Below, one piece after another: positions 1-12,740 of a stretch of 64,000 nucleotides of DNA (the first letter of the stretch is position 1; each line of letters begins with the position of its first letter). The notes beneath the pieces are model-generated. The model worked only from the letters and a program-made list of their open reading frames with translations. It was not told the origin of the DNA and did not search any database. The stretch lies in contig VXBM01000871.1 of NCBI GenBank assembly GCA_013400155.1, positions 124,001 through 188,000 of the forward strand. Reading direction: 5' to 3'. The position numbers and the translations under genes are program-made. Source of the stretch: Helopsaltes ochotensis (lineage: Eukaryota > Chordata > Aves > Passeriformes > Locustellidae).

Positions 1-867
1 TACCAGGCTCTAACTGCAGTCCTAGACTGACCTCACAGCAGTGATTCTCCCCAAGATCCTTCTTCTTCATGAACCTCTCATTGCCTCTTCCACAAGGCTC
101 CTCCTCCTTCCCTTTTACCACATTTATCTTTATTGGATACAGCTGTGATTCATCAGGGGCAAGGCAGTATTGGGTAATTAACACAGCTGTTACTGATCAG
201 GGCAAGGTCACCTGTATTTCCTTCTCCTACATCAGTCAAGCTATTTCCCTGAAGATTCTGAAAGAAGAAAGCAAGAGAAATTGTAAAGGATATTTCTGTT
301 TGGGGGGCAGCTGGATGTTGTCATGATGAGGCCATGAAAACATATAAATATCTGAGATGAGAAGGAAGAAGGTGAAATGAAACGGATGGAAACATTTGCT
401 TTGTCAGTAAGATGAAAGAATAAAGTCCTGGGTATAACAGAAATGATTCTTTGAATTAAACCCATATCCTCAGCATCATATTTAATATCCTCTCCACCTG
501 CCCAGGCCTTGCACTTCATTTCTCATGTGACAGCACTGACCACTTGAACACTGATACAGATATTTACTGCCTAATAAAATGGTTCTATGCATTTTAATTA
601 AAGGGCTGTGGCTTCAAGTTGTATTTATAAAAAATGCATTTATTTCTGTTCTATGTATGACTAATGTAATCCCAGAATGAAGCTCCAGGCAGTTACTGCA
701 CTTAAACACAACAGAATTCTGATTCTTTCACTCAGACTTGTCTGATCTATCAATATTCTCCAAATGGATATTTTTTTGTCCCACTATACTTTTATACTAC
801 AGATACCCAATAAATGTTTAAAATACACAAACAGGAGACTGCAATTATCTTTCTAGTAAAGCATTTC
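1..867. other. Unique noncoding DNA, no gene seen
   Basis: Mixed-composition unique sequence. The open frames here (up to about 92 codons, on both strands) overlap each other, show no recognisable domain and have no convincing splice or promoter context. The only structure I could support is the first copy of a 44 bp diverged duplicate at 236-279, listed separately. The tract ends at the GGAAA microsatellite. Confidence 0.7.
236..279 (+). repeat. Diverged 44 bp duplicate, copy 1
   Basis: This segment aligns without gaps to 3376-3419 at 39 of 44 positions by eye. Both contain the shared core CTGAAAGAAGAAAGCAAGA. Similarity stops abruptly on both sides, so this is either a fragment of an old dispersed repeat or a short duplication about 3.1 kb apart. 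I do not recognise the family. Confidence 0.5.
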
Positions 868-1055
868 GGAAAGGAAAGGAAAGGAAAGGAAAGGAAAGGA
901 AAGGAAAGGAAAGGAAAGGAAAGGAAAGGAAAGGAAAGGAAAGGAAAGGAAAGGAAAGGNGGAAAGGAAAGGAAAGGAAAGGAAAGGAAAGGAAAGGAAA
1001 GGAAAGGAAAGGAAAGGAAAGGAAAGGAAAGGAAAGGAAAGGAAAGGAAAGGAAA
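868..1055 (+). repeat. (GGAAA)n pentanucleotide microsatellite
   Basis: About 37 near-perfect copies of GGAAA form an uninterrupted purine strand of roughly 188 bp. A single N at 960 breaks the array, and the repeat phase shifts across it, so the true length is unknown. Frames on both strands stay open through the array only because the 5 bp unit lacks stops. The predicted proteins (KERKG or FPFLS repeats) should not be taken as genes. Long homopurine mirror repeats of this kind can form triplex (H-) DNA. Confidence 0.97.
960..960. other. Unresolved base (N) inside microsatellite
   Basis: A single N sits in the GGAAA array and the repeat phase differs on its two sides. This suggests a join or collapsed length rather than one ambiguous base. 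Confidence 0.9.
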
Positions 1056-4000
1056 ATGTTCCCTTGGAATTTTTACCAGACAGCAAAATTCATAAAGTAT
1101 CTCTTTAAAAAAAAAAATCCCTAAAACCTCCAGGACATCTGTAAGCAAAAGTGATGGGAAATATGCAATTTATGGCATATGGCATCTGCTTTGGAGTTGG
1201 AAAAAAAATCCTCTTTTGACCAAGACAATTACAGACTTTTCTAATAGAAATTGCTAGCTCCTCTGAAAGGCAGCTTTTTGTCTGTAGGTAGGTACAAGAC
1301 ATCCTTTCAGAACTGGCACCCAGATGGGGTCTAAATTCAAGTGAGTTTCTGAGGAAGCCAATATTGTGAGTCCATAGCCCCCAGCCCAGTGTTTGGCAAG
1401 AAATACATTTACAAGTGTTGTGCTCAATAGCTGCCTGCAGAAAAAAAAGGATTTGGAACTTATCACAATTTACAACTAGACTCCCAAACATTTAGTCTAA
1501 AATTGTTTTAGTTACTTGTTTGTTGTTAAACCAAGAAGAGCTGAATTGCACCAAGGGTTCTGTTAGTTTTGTCCTGGTTTTACTGGACTACAGAAGAGAC
1601 CAAAGGTCAGGGTGCTCTGCATCTGAGGTTTGGAAATTTGATTATGGAAAGAAGACAAAATGTTAACAATCATGGGGTAAGTACAAAGAAGATAAGGCTC
1701 ACTTATCTCTTTATTGTGCATTCCTCCTTTTATCTCCTCGTGGTCCTTTCCCTCTCTGATCTGCAGAAGTGATCTCTTCACCCTGCTAAATCATCCTTAT
1801 CAAGCCTCCTGAATGCAATAACCTCTTTGGCACATTACCTATCTTTTAGGATTTGTATTTAATATATTGTGTTCTTCTTTCTTTTTTCCCTTCCTGGGAG
1901 GTTACCCCAGAGCTCAGAATTGTTGGATTACTGATTGATTTCACAATTATTTTGTGCTGTGGGTTGTTTTCATCTGTGGGGCCAACTGGTGCAAAAAGAA
2001 GAAAGGGAGAAAATATCCCTTTTTCTTTCCTGTCTCTCTCTCACACACATATAGACAGAGATTATTTAATTATGCACACACTATATCAGGTTGGAAAAAC
2101 CTCAGCTTTCCTGATATATTTATAAAACAGAAGAAAATTCTGCACATAGCAGATTCACCACCAGACAGATGACCTTAAGCCCCTCTCTCCATGCTGTTGC
2201 AGTGTTTTAGGAAAAGTTTGCCTGCTACGTATGGAATTAAGATTTTCTCCTAAGCACCAGCACTCAGGTGTACTTTTAAGAAGCACAAAAATCACACTAA
2301 AAACTGTACTGTTGGTTGAGGACCCCTCTGAAAAGTGAAATCTTCCATGCTGTGTTTTGGAATTAAATGCATGTCCAAAATTAATGCTCAATCCACCTTA
2401 AAAGTGTTTTCTCCTCTTGATTTAGGGCAGCTTTATACAAAAGTCTCACATCAGTGTGGGACTGGGCAGCAGCACTCCAGGGATTTGGTTGTGCCCAGTG
2501 CCCCATGACTGTGTCCCTGCAGTTCATTATAAACAGGGCCAGGCAGGGATGCTGAGGACTGGAGAGGGAAGTGCAAGGTAACTTCCCCTGATGGATACAG
2601 GGATCAATACCTGGCTGGGCCAGACAAAAACTGGTTCTCTGCAGAGAAACCAAGATTTCACACTGCAACTAGTTACTGAAAATTGATATTGAATGTTCCC
2701 AGCAGGAATATTTTCTTGTTAAACACTTAAATGGGAGTTATAACATCAAAAACAACCAAGTGGATTTTATTTGGATTCTTACACAGGTCAAAAATAGGTA
2801 CTGATTTTTAATTAAAAAATCCTTTTTACCAGAAACTTGATTGTATTTTTCAAACTATTAGCATGGAACAGCTAAAAGAAGCAATGCAGACACAGCTGAG
2901 CAATACAACTGGCTACACTTTCTTATATATTTATCTTTCTCTACTGAACCACACAGAGGCAGTTGTGTCTTAAGGCACCTTTGTCCCTCAGACTCTTGTG
3001 GCCATGCTCAGTTTTGGAGGCAGTGAGGGCCCTGGCTCTGAGTGTGCTGTGTGAGGTGTTCAGGCACAGGTGAGCACAGGGGCAGGAAGGGAGGCAGCTC
3101 CTCTGCAGCCTCTGACGCTTCCAGAGTGCCACGGGGAGCAGAAACGCCTTGATGTGGGGACTGGCACAGAGGGACAGAACCTGGGCTTCCAGCGCTCCAA
3201 ACCAGCTCCTTTCCAGATGCACACACATTTCTGTATTGCACTTTAAACGTGCCCTAAAGACAAACTCAATGTCTTTGATTTACCTTTCCCTCCACAACTC
3301 AGTCTCAGCCATCCTTACACAGCACATCCATTCACTCACATAAGCAAACAAATGAAGGAATGACAAGCTTATTAATCAAGCAATTTCCCTGAAGGCCCTG
3401 AAAGAAGAAAGCAAGAAAAGTGCTTCCTTTCCTCTTCCTCCTGCAAATTCCTTGACCCTCCTTGCTCAGCCCAGGCTGAGCTTGGCCCCTCACAGCCCCT
3501 CATTTCTGCAGCCCCATCACTTTCAGCCCAGTTTAACTTTGCTGCTGCTCTGTGTAATCCTTACCTGTTATCTGATGAGACACATCTCTGCCCTTCCCTC
3601 CTTCACAGCACTGATTTTGTACTATAATATCATTTTAAAGACATGATTGTCAGCTGAGCAGCTGTCTGTGCAAGAGCACTATATCCCAGCAGAGTAATTT
3701 GTTTCCATTTTAAAAAGACACTTAATAATAATGCACTGCACACAGTCCCCCAGTCCAAAATGACTGGCAGAGGCTTTCAGTGAGTGAATCAAAGCTGTTC
3801 TTCACAGAGCAGTGACTCCCCACAGCTCCCAGGTATGGAACCTCCCCGGGAGGGAGCCAGCTCTGTCCTTGGGACACTCAGTTCATACCTTTAGACCACT
3901 TTTATTCCAATTGTTAATGACTCCTACAAAGAGACATGCAGTGAATTTAGCTGTAGAGAATTAAGGATCCTATTAACACCAAGGCTGCTCCATTGTGGAT

Positions 4001-4559
4001 GGTACAAGTAAAGAGCTAACTGAAAAATCAGCTGGCATAAAAGCATTTTTGTTGCTATCTGTAGCGCCCACATTTAAGACAATGAAAACAAAACAAAACC
4101 AAATAAATTAAACCAACATAAAACCCGTGGAATGTTTATTAAAAAACAGAACTTCTGCAAAAAAAAAGTCATATATTTGGGTGGAAAAAGAAGTGAGAAT
4201 TAGTCCTTCCACACATTGGATGGATTTTGCCCCTAATCGCAACAGCACCAGAATAAATGGGATATCTGAGATCTGGGACCCATGTGACCCCAGGGATGGA
4301 ACACAAAATCAGGAGAGGCCAAAATTCACAGCCTTCCACCATCTGAACAGACACCAACAAACACACACTCTGAAAAGAAATCCCAAGAATTGCCTCAATA
4401 GGGGGAATTTCCATGCAATATATTGGGATTTCCTGTACCTCAAAGACAAAAAAAGCACTTTGGATTTCCTTGGTATTTATGATAATATAAACAAAGGCTC
4501 AACAGCTCACCAGAAGAAATGAATTCTATATCTTCATCTCCACAATGCTATAACTGGTG
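1056..4559. other. Unique noncoding DNA, no gene seen
   Basis: Unique sequence with alternating AT-rich and moderately GC-rich stretches. Open frames reach about 131 codons (4127-4522, plus strand) but have no recognisable domain, and both strands are similarly open. The second copy of the 44 bp duplicate lies at 3376-3419. A short pyrimidine and CA run near 2030-2050 is too small to list as a microsatellite. Confidence 0.65.
3376..3419 (+). repeat. Diverged 44 bp duplicate, copy 2
   Basis: Partner of 236-279 in the same orientation, with 39 of 44 bases matching by eye. The main differences are a three-base block (GCC here against ATT there) and two single substitutions. The flanks do not align. 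Confidence 0.5.
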
Positions 4560-4890
4560 TTCTTTTAATTCATAGACAGCCTTCCTATGTGATTCATTAA
4601 CAGCATCAAGAAATAGAATTTTGGTATTTTTACCATTTTTGTGTCATGTTCCACAGTGAGCTGTAGGATGGTAAAACAAGAATAATTTAGAGATATATTA
4701 TCATAATAATTAGAAGCCTAGAAGTCTTTATAGTGTTTTTAATATTTATGCTTGATAAATATTGCTCTATTTGTCAGTTTATGCAGTATAAAGTGAACCT
4801 TAATGTAAGAAGGTTATTAGCATAAAATTAACATAATGAATAAAAAACAAAACACAAAGGTAATCAAAAATAACAGAGTTTGTTTTCTCT
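4560..4890. other. AT-rich block, possible conserved noncoding element
   Basis: A strongly AT-rich, non-repetitive block with many TAAT, ATTA and AATAAT words and no open frame of note. This composition is common in vertebrate conserved noncoding elements and also in neutral AT-rich DNA. Conservation cannot be judged from one sequence, so the call is an inference from composition only. Confidence 0.2.
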
Positions 4891-7800
4891 TGCTTCTCTC
4901 AAAGGACGTACTTTACACCCAAAAATCTGTGTTATAGAAAACAAATTCCATTTAAATTAATTATGAGGTTCTATTATAGTTGTGAAAAATGGATATCTTT
5001 TAACAGTACTTCCAGAAACTGCTTTTTTGTCTCTCTCAAGCTTTCACACAGCCCAGCCTCTTAAAGAATGAGATCATTGTGGTTACGTGGCTTAGGAAAA
5101 ATTAATTTTAGAAAAGGACATTTGTCCAATGCAGCAAGACCCTTCCGCTCTGAGCTGAGGAGGAGAGGAAAATGTCACAAAACCAAAAGGACAGACCATA
5201 GGTTCATGCCTGCAGACACCAACAAAATCCAGCAAACAGCAAGAGGAAATGACAGAATTATCTGTACTGAGAGATCTGTCAGCCAGATTTACTTTTGAAC
5301 TTATGGAGTTTTAGGGAAATCCAACATTTGAAGCCTGATTCTGCACTCCAAAGCTCATGGAGCCCAAGCTGGACACCAGAAGCCTGACACTCACCTTTGC
5401 TGCCTTGTATAGCTCCTGGTGATGCTCAAATCTCTCTTTTTCACCTCCTTCAGCTCCAGCTCCCAGAAGTTTGTCCTGCACCAGTGAAGCCGTGGCTCCA
5501 TCACCCCCCTTTGGGATGTGGGGAATTGGCTCAGCAGGGCTGGGAGCTGAGAGGGCTGGAGGGAATGGAAAGGCTCCAAACCACTCCTTAAGCTCCTCAG
5601 AGATGACCCATGTCAGGTTACTGGGGGAAGCATTGTGAAACTGGTTAAACCCGGCTGAAGGGGGCTTCAAAACTCTTCAGCCATTTTTCCTTGGGAATAA
5701 ATGTAAGAGGCAGTTAAGCTCCTTTCTGCTGGCAGAGGCTGAAACAGCAGCAAACATCTGTGCAGGATAATTCAACACTCAGAATTACGGCCTAAGAACA
5801 GGAAAGCAGCCCTGGGACGGGTTTTGGGAAGAGCTGTGAGAGGCAAAGAGTGAGAGGCTGAGCAGAGACAACCCCAAGCCTCCCATTTCACTCGGTGAGG
5901 GATGAGGATTGCCTGGGCTCAGAGCAGTGCCTCCCCCACAGCTCCTGCTCCTCAGCCCTGCCTGCCAAGCAGGAGCGCAGGGCACAGCCCATGGGAATCC
6001 ATGGGAATCGCCCCAGCAGCTCTGCGGGGTCTGGGCATTTCCCAGAGCATTCCAGCCATGTCCCCAGGTTTTTAGTGCCATATGGAAGAGTGGATATGAA
6101 CATGTTTGTGTAAAGGTCACTCTGGGGATGTGCCCACTTGCTGCTCCCCACGGGCACAGGGGAAACCCAGGAGGTGCAATCCCAGGAAGCCACGTGGGGA
6201 CTTCACCCCAAGTCACCCTCCACAACTCAGCTCTCCCTATTGCTCCAAAAGGGCTCCTGCACATCCCCACCCTCGGATGTCTTTTCTGACTCCCCGTCAA
6301 TCTCCAGGATGAAAATACAGGTGGAACAAGCTATACTGAAATCTTTTCTAGCTGAAAAAATTATCACGTTCTTGACATTTCTGCTGTAGTTGGCACCAAG
6401 GGTCCAGGTCCTCAAGTCACTCACTGAGCTGAATCTCCTTAGCAACACATACAGTAAAACGCAGCTTGGAATTATTGTTTTTTTCTAATATTATTAATAT
6501 TTTTATGGTACCCCCTATAGTATGAGTTATCAGAATGAAATGGATGGTTCAGGCTGAAAATTTCTGATCCTTTTCATAGCACCAGTATTTGCAAGATACC
6601 CTAATTACCAATGTAAGGATTTGTGGAAAGGATCTGGAAATAATAGAAATAAGCCTTTTAACAGGCACAGTAATTATGCAGACACAACAGATGCTAATAA
6701 CAATTTCATTTCTGTGGAAAAATGATTAAGGTTTAAAAGTACAATAACAGAGAGGCATAACAAGAGTACAAGGAGGTGTAGATGACACAGACGACGTATG
6801 TGTGATCACAATTACTAATTTTAAAAGAACTTTCATACTAAAATCATCCCAAAACCATCTTCTCAACAGCAATCTGTTTGCCTTTCATGCTATTTTCCTG
6901 TTGCCTGTTGCCCTGGTTCAGCTATTTACCACTTCTGTTTCCTATCATAGGCAAAACAACAGAGCAGGTGTCGAACCAGAGTCTTTAATATCTGATTGTT
7001 AATAATTCTCCCAGAACTATTCTGAATACTTTAAATATTTGTTTCCTCCTGGCAAACTTCAGTCATTGCATATCAATTTCTTTTAGCAGTTTCCTCAGGA
7101 TCAGGAGCTGTTTGTCACAGAGTTCTGGAGCTCTCTGCAGGTGTGGGATGTTCCAGAGCAGAAGTGGTTCTGTGTCAGCAATGCCTCGGTGGACTCCTCT
7201 GAAAAACCACACAGACTAAGAGAGAAGGCTTTAAATTACCATCGAGCTCAGGGTTTAATGGAATGAGTGGTGGAATTAAAGTTCATGGCTCCACTTGTGT
7301 TAGTGCTAGACTTTCTGTTAAGTTCAAAAATTGTTCATTAAGATAATTAAGGTTCTGGGCCATCTCACCCATCAATCAGTCTTCCTTCTGAGCACTTTAC
7401 AGTTATTGCTGAATAGACTCTGAAATAACCCATTAACTCAGCACAGGTTTGCCAGAAATTATAGGTACTTTGAGATGGCTGGGAATGAAAGGTGGCACAT
7501 AAATCAAAGGCATTGCCATCATCTGATGCTCCCAAAGCCTGCTCTGGAGTTACCTCAATCATTAAGGGCTGCTATCATAGCCATTTGCATTGGAAGATGG
7601 GACTTCAATTCATTTCCAAGATCAAAAAGGGAGGTGATGGATCTGCCACTCCCACAGAGATCCTGGCGAGGGATCCCAGAGCCAGGAGTATTTATGGAGC
7701 TGTCCTCCAGAGCAGAGCAGGGAGTCATAAACCTGGTAAAGACATTTTCAAATCAAACCATTTCCTCCCCAAATGTCCACACGAAAAAAACAACTCAGCA

Positions 7801-10624
7801 AATTCCAGAGCACTGTGGAAGAAAGGTTCAGCCTTGTGCACACAATATTTTTGGGAATACTGCACACCTCCTCTTCACGCTATCAGCCACGGAAGCAACT
7901 GAGAGGAAAATTACTCAGTGCACTCTGTATTGAAGCATTCTAGTGTTCTCTCAGTTATTTAATGACACAGGGGGTACACCTGTGAGTGTCAGCTTTAGAA
8001 CAGGCACTGTGGCTGTGGTGCTTTTGAATTTAGCATGAGCTCACCTCTTGATTTCTTTTTTCCATTTCTTCACTGAAACTGGCCACTAGAGGAGATTAGT
8101 TTCATGCCAGCTGCCCTGGTAACATGGACAAGGTTCTCCAGCACCAAGCTGATTTGGATAGAGATGTACAAGCAATGCCACAATCCAGATGCCACCTCAC
8201 GGGGAAATTTCACAACAATTTAAGGAGTGCTGTGTTCACTCCTGCCTGCTGTGGGTTAACCCTGGGGGGGCACATCAGGTCCCTGAGTCCTCTCAGATTG
8301 CAACTTTCCCACCATCTAGTGGCTGAAGAGTTATAGATAATAAAATCTCTTCACAGACCTGTACCTCATGGAAGGGGTTTCAATAATTTTTTGTCTTACA
8401 ACAAGGCTCCTTGTTTTATGAGGAAAGCACCAAGCAAGGCTACTTTAGAGCTGGCATTTTCTGCTTCAGCCTCTACGTTTTCATGTTAAAAAAAAAGTTT
8501 CTTACTCCTAATTCACAGGAGACAGAAGCCCTGAATAAACCCTTGGGTGGTATTTGCCAGCAGAGGAAAATGAGCTCATTCCCAGTGGGGTATCAGCCTC
8601 ACCAACTTGTGGTACCCTAAAATAAGGAATTAGTACCAAAGTCACTGCTGACTGCTACACTGAGGAAAGAGAGGATAAATTCCACGGCAGGCAGATCATG
8701 TCAGAAAGATCCTATTTGACAAGACTTGAGGGCAGGTTTGGGAGGGTATCCCTGTCTGCTGAGCCTCCCCTCCTCTCACCCAAACCCTGGCACAGCACTC
8801 GGACATACAGGGTGAGCTGGAGGCTGTGGGTTTGTGCACCGCTTCATTTGAACATAACCAGACATGTTCATGGAATTAAAAGTTCAATCACTGCTCAGTA
8901 CCTTGAGAAATGTGTTCCAGAGATGTCAAAAAGGGACACTTTGAACTTATGGCAAATGCTGGCTTTATATACAGCCTTCAAAGGAGTGTCCTAAATCTGT
9001 TGTGTGAGCACACGCAAAGAGTGGATATCAGCATTTCTGGTATTTCCTGAGATTAATTCGGGGGATGTTTACAAAGAGCTATGAAAAATACGACACAGAT
9101 CTGGCTTTCTGGTGTTCCCTGGCAAACTTAGCAGGAGCAGCACATGAAATGCTCAGTCATGATCTATTCTGTGACAGATTTTTGCAGAAGTTAAAAAGTA
9201 CAAAAAAATAATGTTGTTTTTCCAAGATGTCTCAGTAGTTTGTGATGAAAGCAAGAGCCAGTGTGAGCAAACTGCCACTTTCTTTTGTGTTTCCAAGTAT
9301 ACAGTGGCACCCAGAAGCTCTCAGCTGCATCCTTGTGCTGGAAGAAGCAGTGAGGAAAAGGTTTTCCATGGGCCGTTCCACCTGGGAAGGGTGATGGTGC
9401 CCAAGAGCTCACCCCAAGTAGATATTGTATGGCCCTGTAGCACTGCAATAGACAGCAAATACAACGTTAGGGAGAAAAAAACAACCTTTAAATTGGTTTT
9501 AAAGTTCTCTAATTCAACCCTTCATATAGAATAAAAACATTCAACCACTTTAAACTAAAAAAACAAAAGTTTTGCTAACCCTACAGGATGCATTTGCATT
9601 CCCCATCAGGTCAAACTGCACAGTTCAAACGCATCCCACCCATTTTGAGGAAAATTTGGGTAACTACATTTTAAATAGATTCCTCTGCAATATTTATAAA
9701 CTCTGGCCATCATTTTCTAGTTCAAAAGTAACACAAGGTCCCCCTTTGCTCCTTGAATGTAGAAGATTGTTTAAGGGTACAGCCAAAGCAGCTCTTGGGA
9801 GTTGAGCTGCTGCAGCCTCTCTCAGTAGAAGTCACATGACTATTTCATGTGGTCAAAAGTAATATTGAAAAATTGCAAATAAACATCCATATGTCCCATT
9901 CTGCTGCAGGTTCTTCCAAGTCTGTAGCAAAACTTGTCTGCTTTGCCAATGGAATCACTTGCACTCTCAATTTCTGCTTTAGAATCCTCAAAACATCAGC
10001 ATCTACCCTTGCACTGAACTGAACATACACAGATTTCCAGATCCTCCTGTCCTCCTTCCCAGCTATAACATTTCTATCTACTTTAATCTGTATTTTATTT
10101 CATTGCAATGCTCTATGCTAGCATTTTTAGGCAGTTTAGATGAAAACTCCACTCTAAAAGTCAGACCTGGGCAAAGAAACACATTCACTTTCTTACAGAG
10201 AAAAGGGAAGAAAAGAGCAGCCTAAAGGGTCCTGGGCTTAGGATGATGTTTAGCGTTATTTTGATTTATTTTCAATAAAAGATTATAAGCATTCTCCTCT
10301 GATAGCTCTGGGCATGTAAGGAGAAGGAACCTGAGAAATTATGGAAAATTAAACATTGTGGATAACAGACAAAAGGTGATCTCCTACCAACAATCTTGGT
10401 ACCTTACATGTTGTGTATCATCCTCTGAACTCCTCCTACAGCAAAAATAACCCAGGAAATCAAACCCTTCTGCATAACTGACACAGAGATACAGCTGAAA
10501 CTCTTCCACACAGCCATGAAATCATCATTGAAAGAACAGACCAGCTTTGAGGTAACACTGGAGAACCAGCCCATGGAAATATAATATTTTTTGACCACTC
10601 GGTGATGTGTATTTTTCTTTTCAG
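4891..10624. other. Unique noncoding DNA with a GC-rich patch at 5.8-6.3 kb
   Basis: Mostly unique sequence. Between about 5780 and 6310 the DNA becomes GC-rich and all frames open up (longest 171 codons, minus strand, 5785-6300). CpG is not enriched, no domain is recognisable and several frames on both strands are open over the same bases, so I read it as composition, not a gene. A tiny tandem (CATGGGAATC twice) lies near 5990-6008. The rest is AT-leaning with no repeat that I can name. Confidence 0.6.
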
Positions 10625-10685
10625 AATTTTGGCAATCTGCAGCAGGGCACTGGGAGCCTTAGAGATTTCCTGATAACATTTCTGG
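10625..10685 (+). other. Exon-like segment (weak candidate)
   Basis: A good polypyrimidine tract ending in TTTTTCTTTTCAG precedes position 10625, and a strong donor (GG then GTGAGG) begins at 10686. The 61 bp between them is open in exactly one plus-strand frame (begins NFGNLQQGTGSLRDFL). No protein family is recognised. Consensus splice signals around short open frames occur often by chance in vertebrate DNA. This could be an exon of an unknown gene or noncoding RNA, or simply chance. Confidence 0.18.
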
Positions 10686-11279
10686 GTGAGGAATGCAGCA
10701 GCTGGAGTGTGCAGGACCTGAGCACTGCAACCCCCCAGCAGCTGCCAAACCCGCCCCAGGACTGGGGCTGCACCTCCAACATCCCTACTCTGCCTGTCCC
10801 ACAGAGGGGGTTCCTCTCCACAAGCCAAAAATCCACTCAGGAAGGGACCATCTTTCATGGAAAATTATCTCAAGGCTTTAAGCTCTGGGCTGTTTGCTTT
10901 GCCTTGCCCATCCCAAGGCAGACACAGACCCGACGGCGTGTCCCAGGACGGCCCCGCTGTGTTCTCCCTCCAGTTCTGGTGCTTTTGTCACTGAGGAAGA
11001 AGAGAATCTGACTTAGAGCCATCAAACAGCAGCAGCTCCCAGACAGCAGCCAGGGGAGGGCTCCCAACAAGACAACCTGTCACCTGGGAGGCTGCCATGA
11101 GCCTCAGCACCCCCTCCCCGCTGCCTCACCAGGACTTTGAAACAGCAAATTCTGGTTATGAACAGCTTTTGGAACTCATGTTCTTGTCAGCAGACGAGGA
11201 TTTAATCAGCAGCATTTCCTGATTTAAATAATGAATAAAGCACCCAGCAAGTTGTCACAGAGAGCTCACCAACAAAAAA
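10686..11279. other. Noncoding DNA, moderately GC-rich
   Basis: GC-rich to about 11130, with overlapping open frames on both strands of up to about 134 codons and no recognisable product. It then turns AT-rich. No repeats were seen. Confidence 0.55.
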
Positions 11280-11800
11280 GTGGCAGAGCTCATTTAATAA
11301 ATTATTCACTCTGAATTCTTTTGCTAAATCTAATATACAGTCCCTATACAAAGGGGAGGAGCGGGGGATCATTAGCAGGTTTTAGACCTATTTTAGAAAT
11401 GTTCATGTCAATTGTATATAATTTTCAAGGTTAATGGCTTTTTGATACATAATAACGGAACTCCCATTTATTGTACATATCCTAGTTGCAAAACCTGTTT
11501 CATTTGCATAATCATAAATTGCAGTCGAGCAATCCTCAGCATGTGGTTATTCATTTGATGAAAATGTAAATTTCAATTTTATTTTTGTTCAATTGCACAC
11601 ACACTGCATTTACTGAATATGAGAAAAAGCATTTTAATTTAACCAATGCATTCAGCTCATTACAACCTCTTAAGAACATTGAGTAGCCCAAAAATTTTTG
11701 ACAAGATGCATTTTTAAGCAATGATTTACTATTAACTGATATTTTAATGTTTTAACACCGAAAAAAGTTAATTTTTATGCAAATAAATTCCTTTTAGGAT
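11280..11800. promoter_or_regulatory. AT-rich candidate conserved noncoding element
   Basis: About 520 bp of AT-rich, non-repetitive sequence with no open frame over 60 codons. It carries words typical of developmental enhancers: a perfect octamer ATTTGCAT (POU/Oct-type site) at 11512-11519, several ATTA and TAAT homeodomain cores, and CAATTG boxes. These motifs are short and expected by chance in AT-rich DNA. What stands out is their combination with complex sequence that is not simple repeat. Function is inferred from appearance, and no cross-species alignment was possible. Confidence 0.3.
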
Positions 11801-11975
11801 GTGAAATTTCTCTGCTATTTTACATACAAAAATAGTGTAGTAGCATCAAAAAGAAAGGGACTCAAAAAAAGATAAAGGCAGATATTTAAAGCTAACATTG
11901 AGTGAAATATGTGGGGAAAAAAATAGTCTGTTGTGCTTGGGACGTAAAAGAGCCTCAGATGTAAAAATGAATACT

Positions 11976-11991
11976 CAGATCAGCTGATCTG
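11976..11991. other. 16 bp perfect palindrome with central E-box
   Basis: CAGATCAGCTGATCTG is its own reverse complement and is centred on the E-box CAGCTG. It could bind a dimeric factor or be chance. Confidence 0.6.
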
Positions 11992-12419
11992 CTTACAAAA
12001 CTGAGAATTTTGGCCTGGCTCTGTTGGAAGTTTAGCTAAAAAAGAGCCCCTCAAAAGCTAAAAAGAGTAGCTAAAAAGCTGAAATCTTTTCTACTTGCAA
12101 ACTGAATATATTACAGAGGCATCCCTGAGAGCAACAGTCCAACTCCCTGGGAGAGACCTTGCATACAAACCTGCTTCCAGAGCTTTGAACCCTTCTTTAA
12201 AGTCAAGAAGCTTTGCAGAGGCTGGGAAACGTGTTGGGCATGAACCTTGTGTGCTGTCCTTCGGTGCAGTCGCCGTCCCCGCACCCATCCCGGGCTGCTG
12301 CTGCCACAGACCCACAAAACCTCACTCCCAGTTAATGAGAGTTCACTCAGCGCCAGAGACGGGATTTCCCAGCTACAGGTGGGGACCAGCATCCTCAAAG
12401 GGCCCCTTTGGTTGACTGA

Positions 12420-12740
12420 AATTAATTTGCTCTGACATTATAACTACTCCTTCTAATTAAGCTGAGTTCATGATCTTTATGGAAGAGAAGTAAAGCTTAG
12501 AAACATGAACAAGCCCAAACATTTTGAGATCATATAAGTAAAAATTTCTACTCACACAGCTTTAGATTTAATTAAAAATGTGTCTGATAATCACAGTAAT
12601 GGGCCTTATTTTAATAAATAATTTCTATTGCATATCTTATGAAGATTAACCTGGATTCCCTTTCTCTTCAGAGGTATCACATGTATGAGTAATTAAACTT
12701 TACGAATTGATAAAATCTAGCATTAGAATTCCATGCTTGC
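12420..12740. promoter_or_regulatory. AT-rich candidate conserved noncoding element
   Basis: AT-rich, non-repetitive block with several homeodomain-like cores (CTAATTAAG, ATTTAATTAAA, GTAATTAAAC) and no meaningful open frame. Like 11280-11800, it is called from composition and motif density alone. It may be ordinary AT-rich DNA. Confidence 0.25.

Noticed and set aside
814..1148. Lys/Arg/Gly- and Phe/Pro/Leu/Ser-repeat open frames
   Set aside because: They are translations of the GGAAA microsatellite and include an unresolved base.
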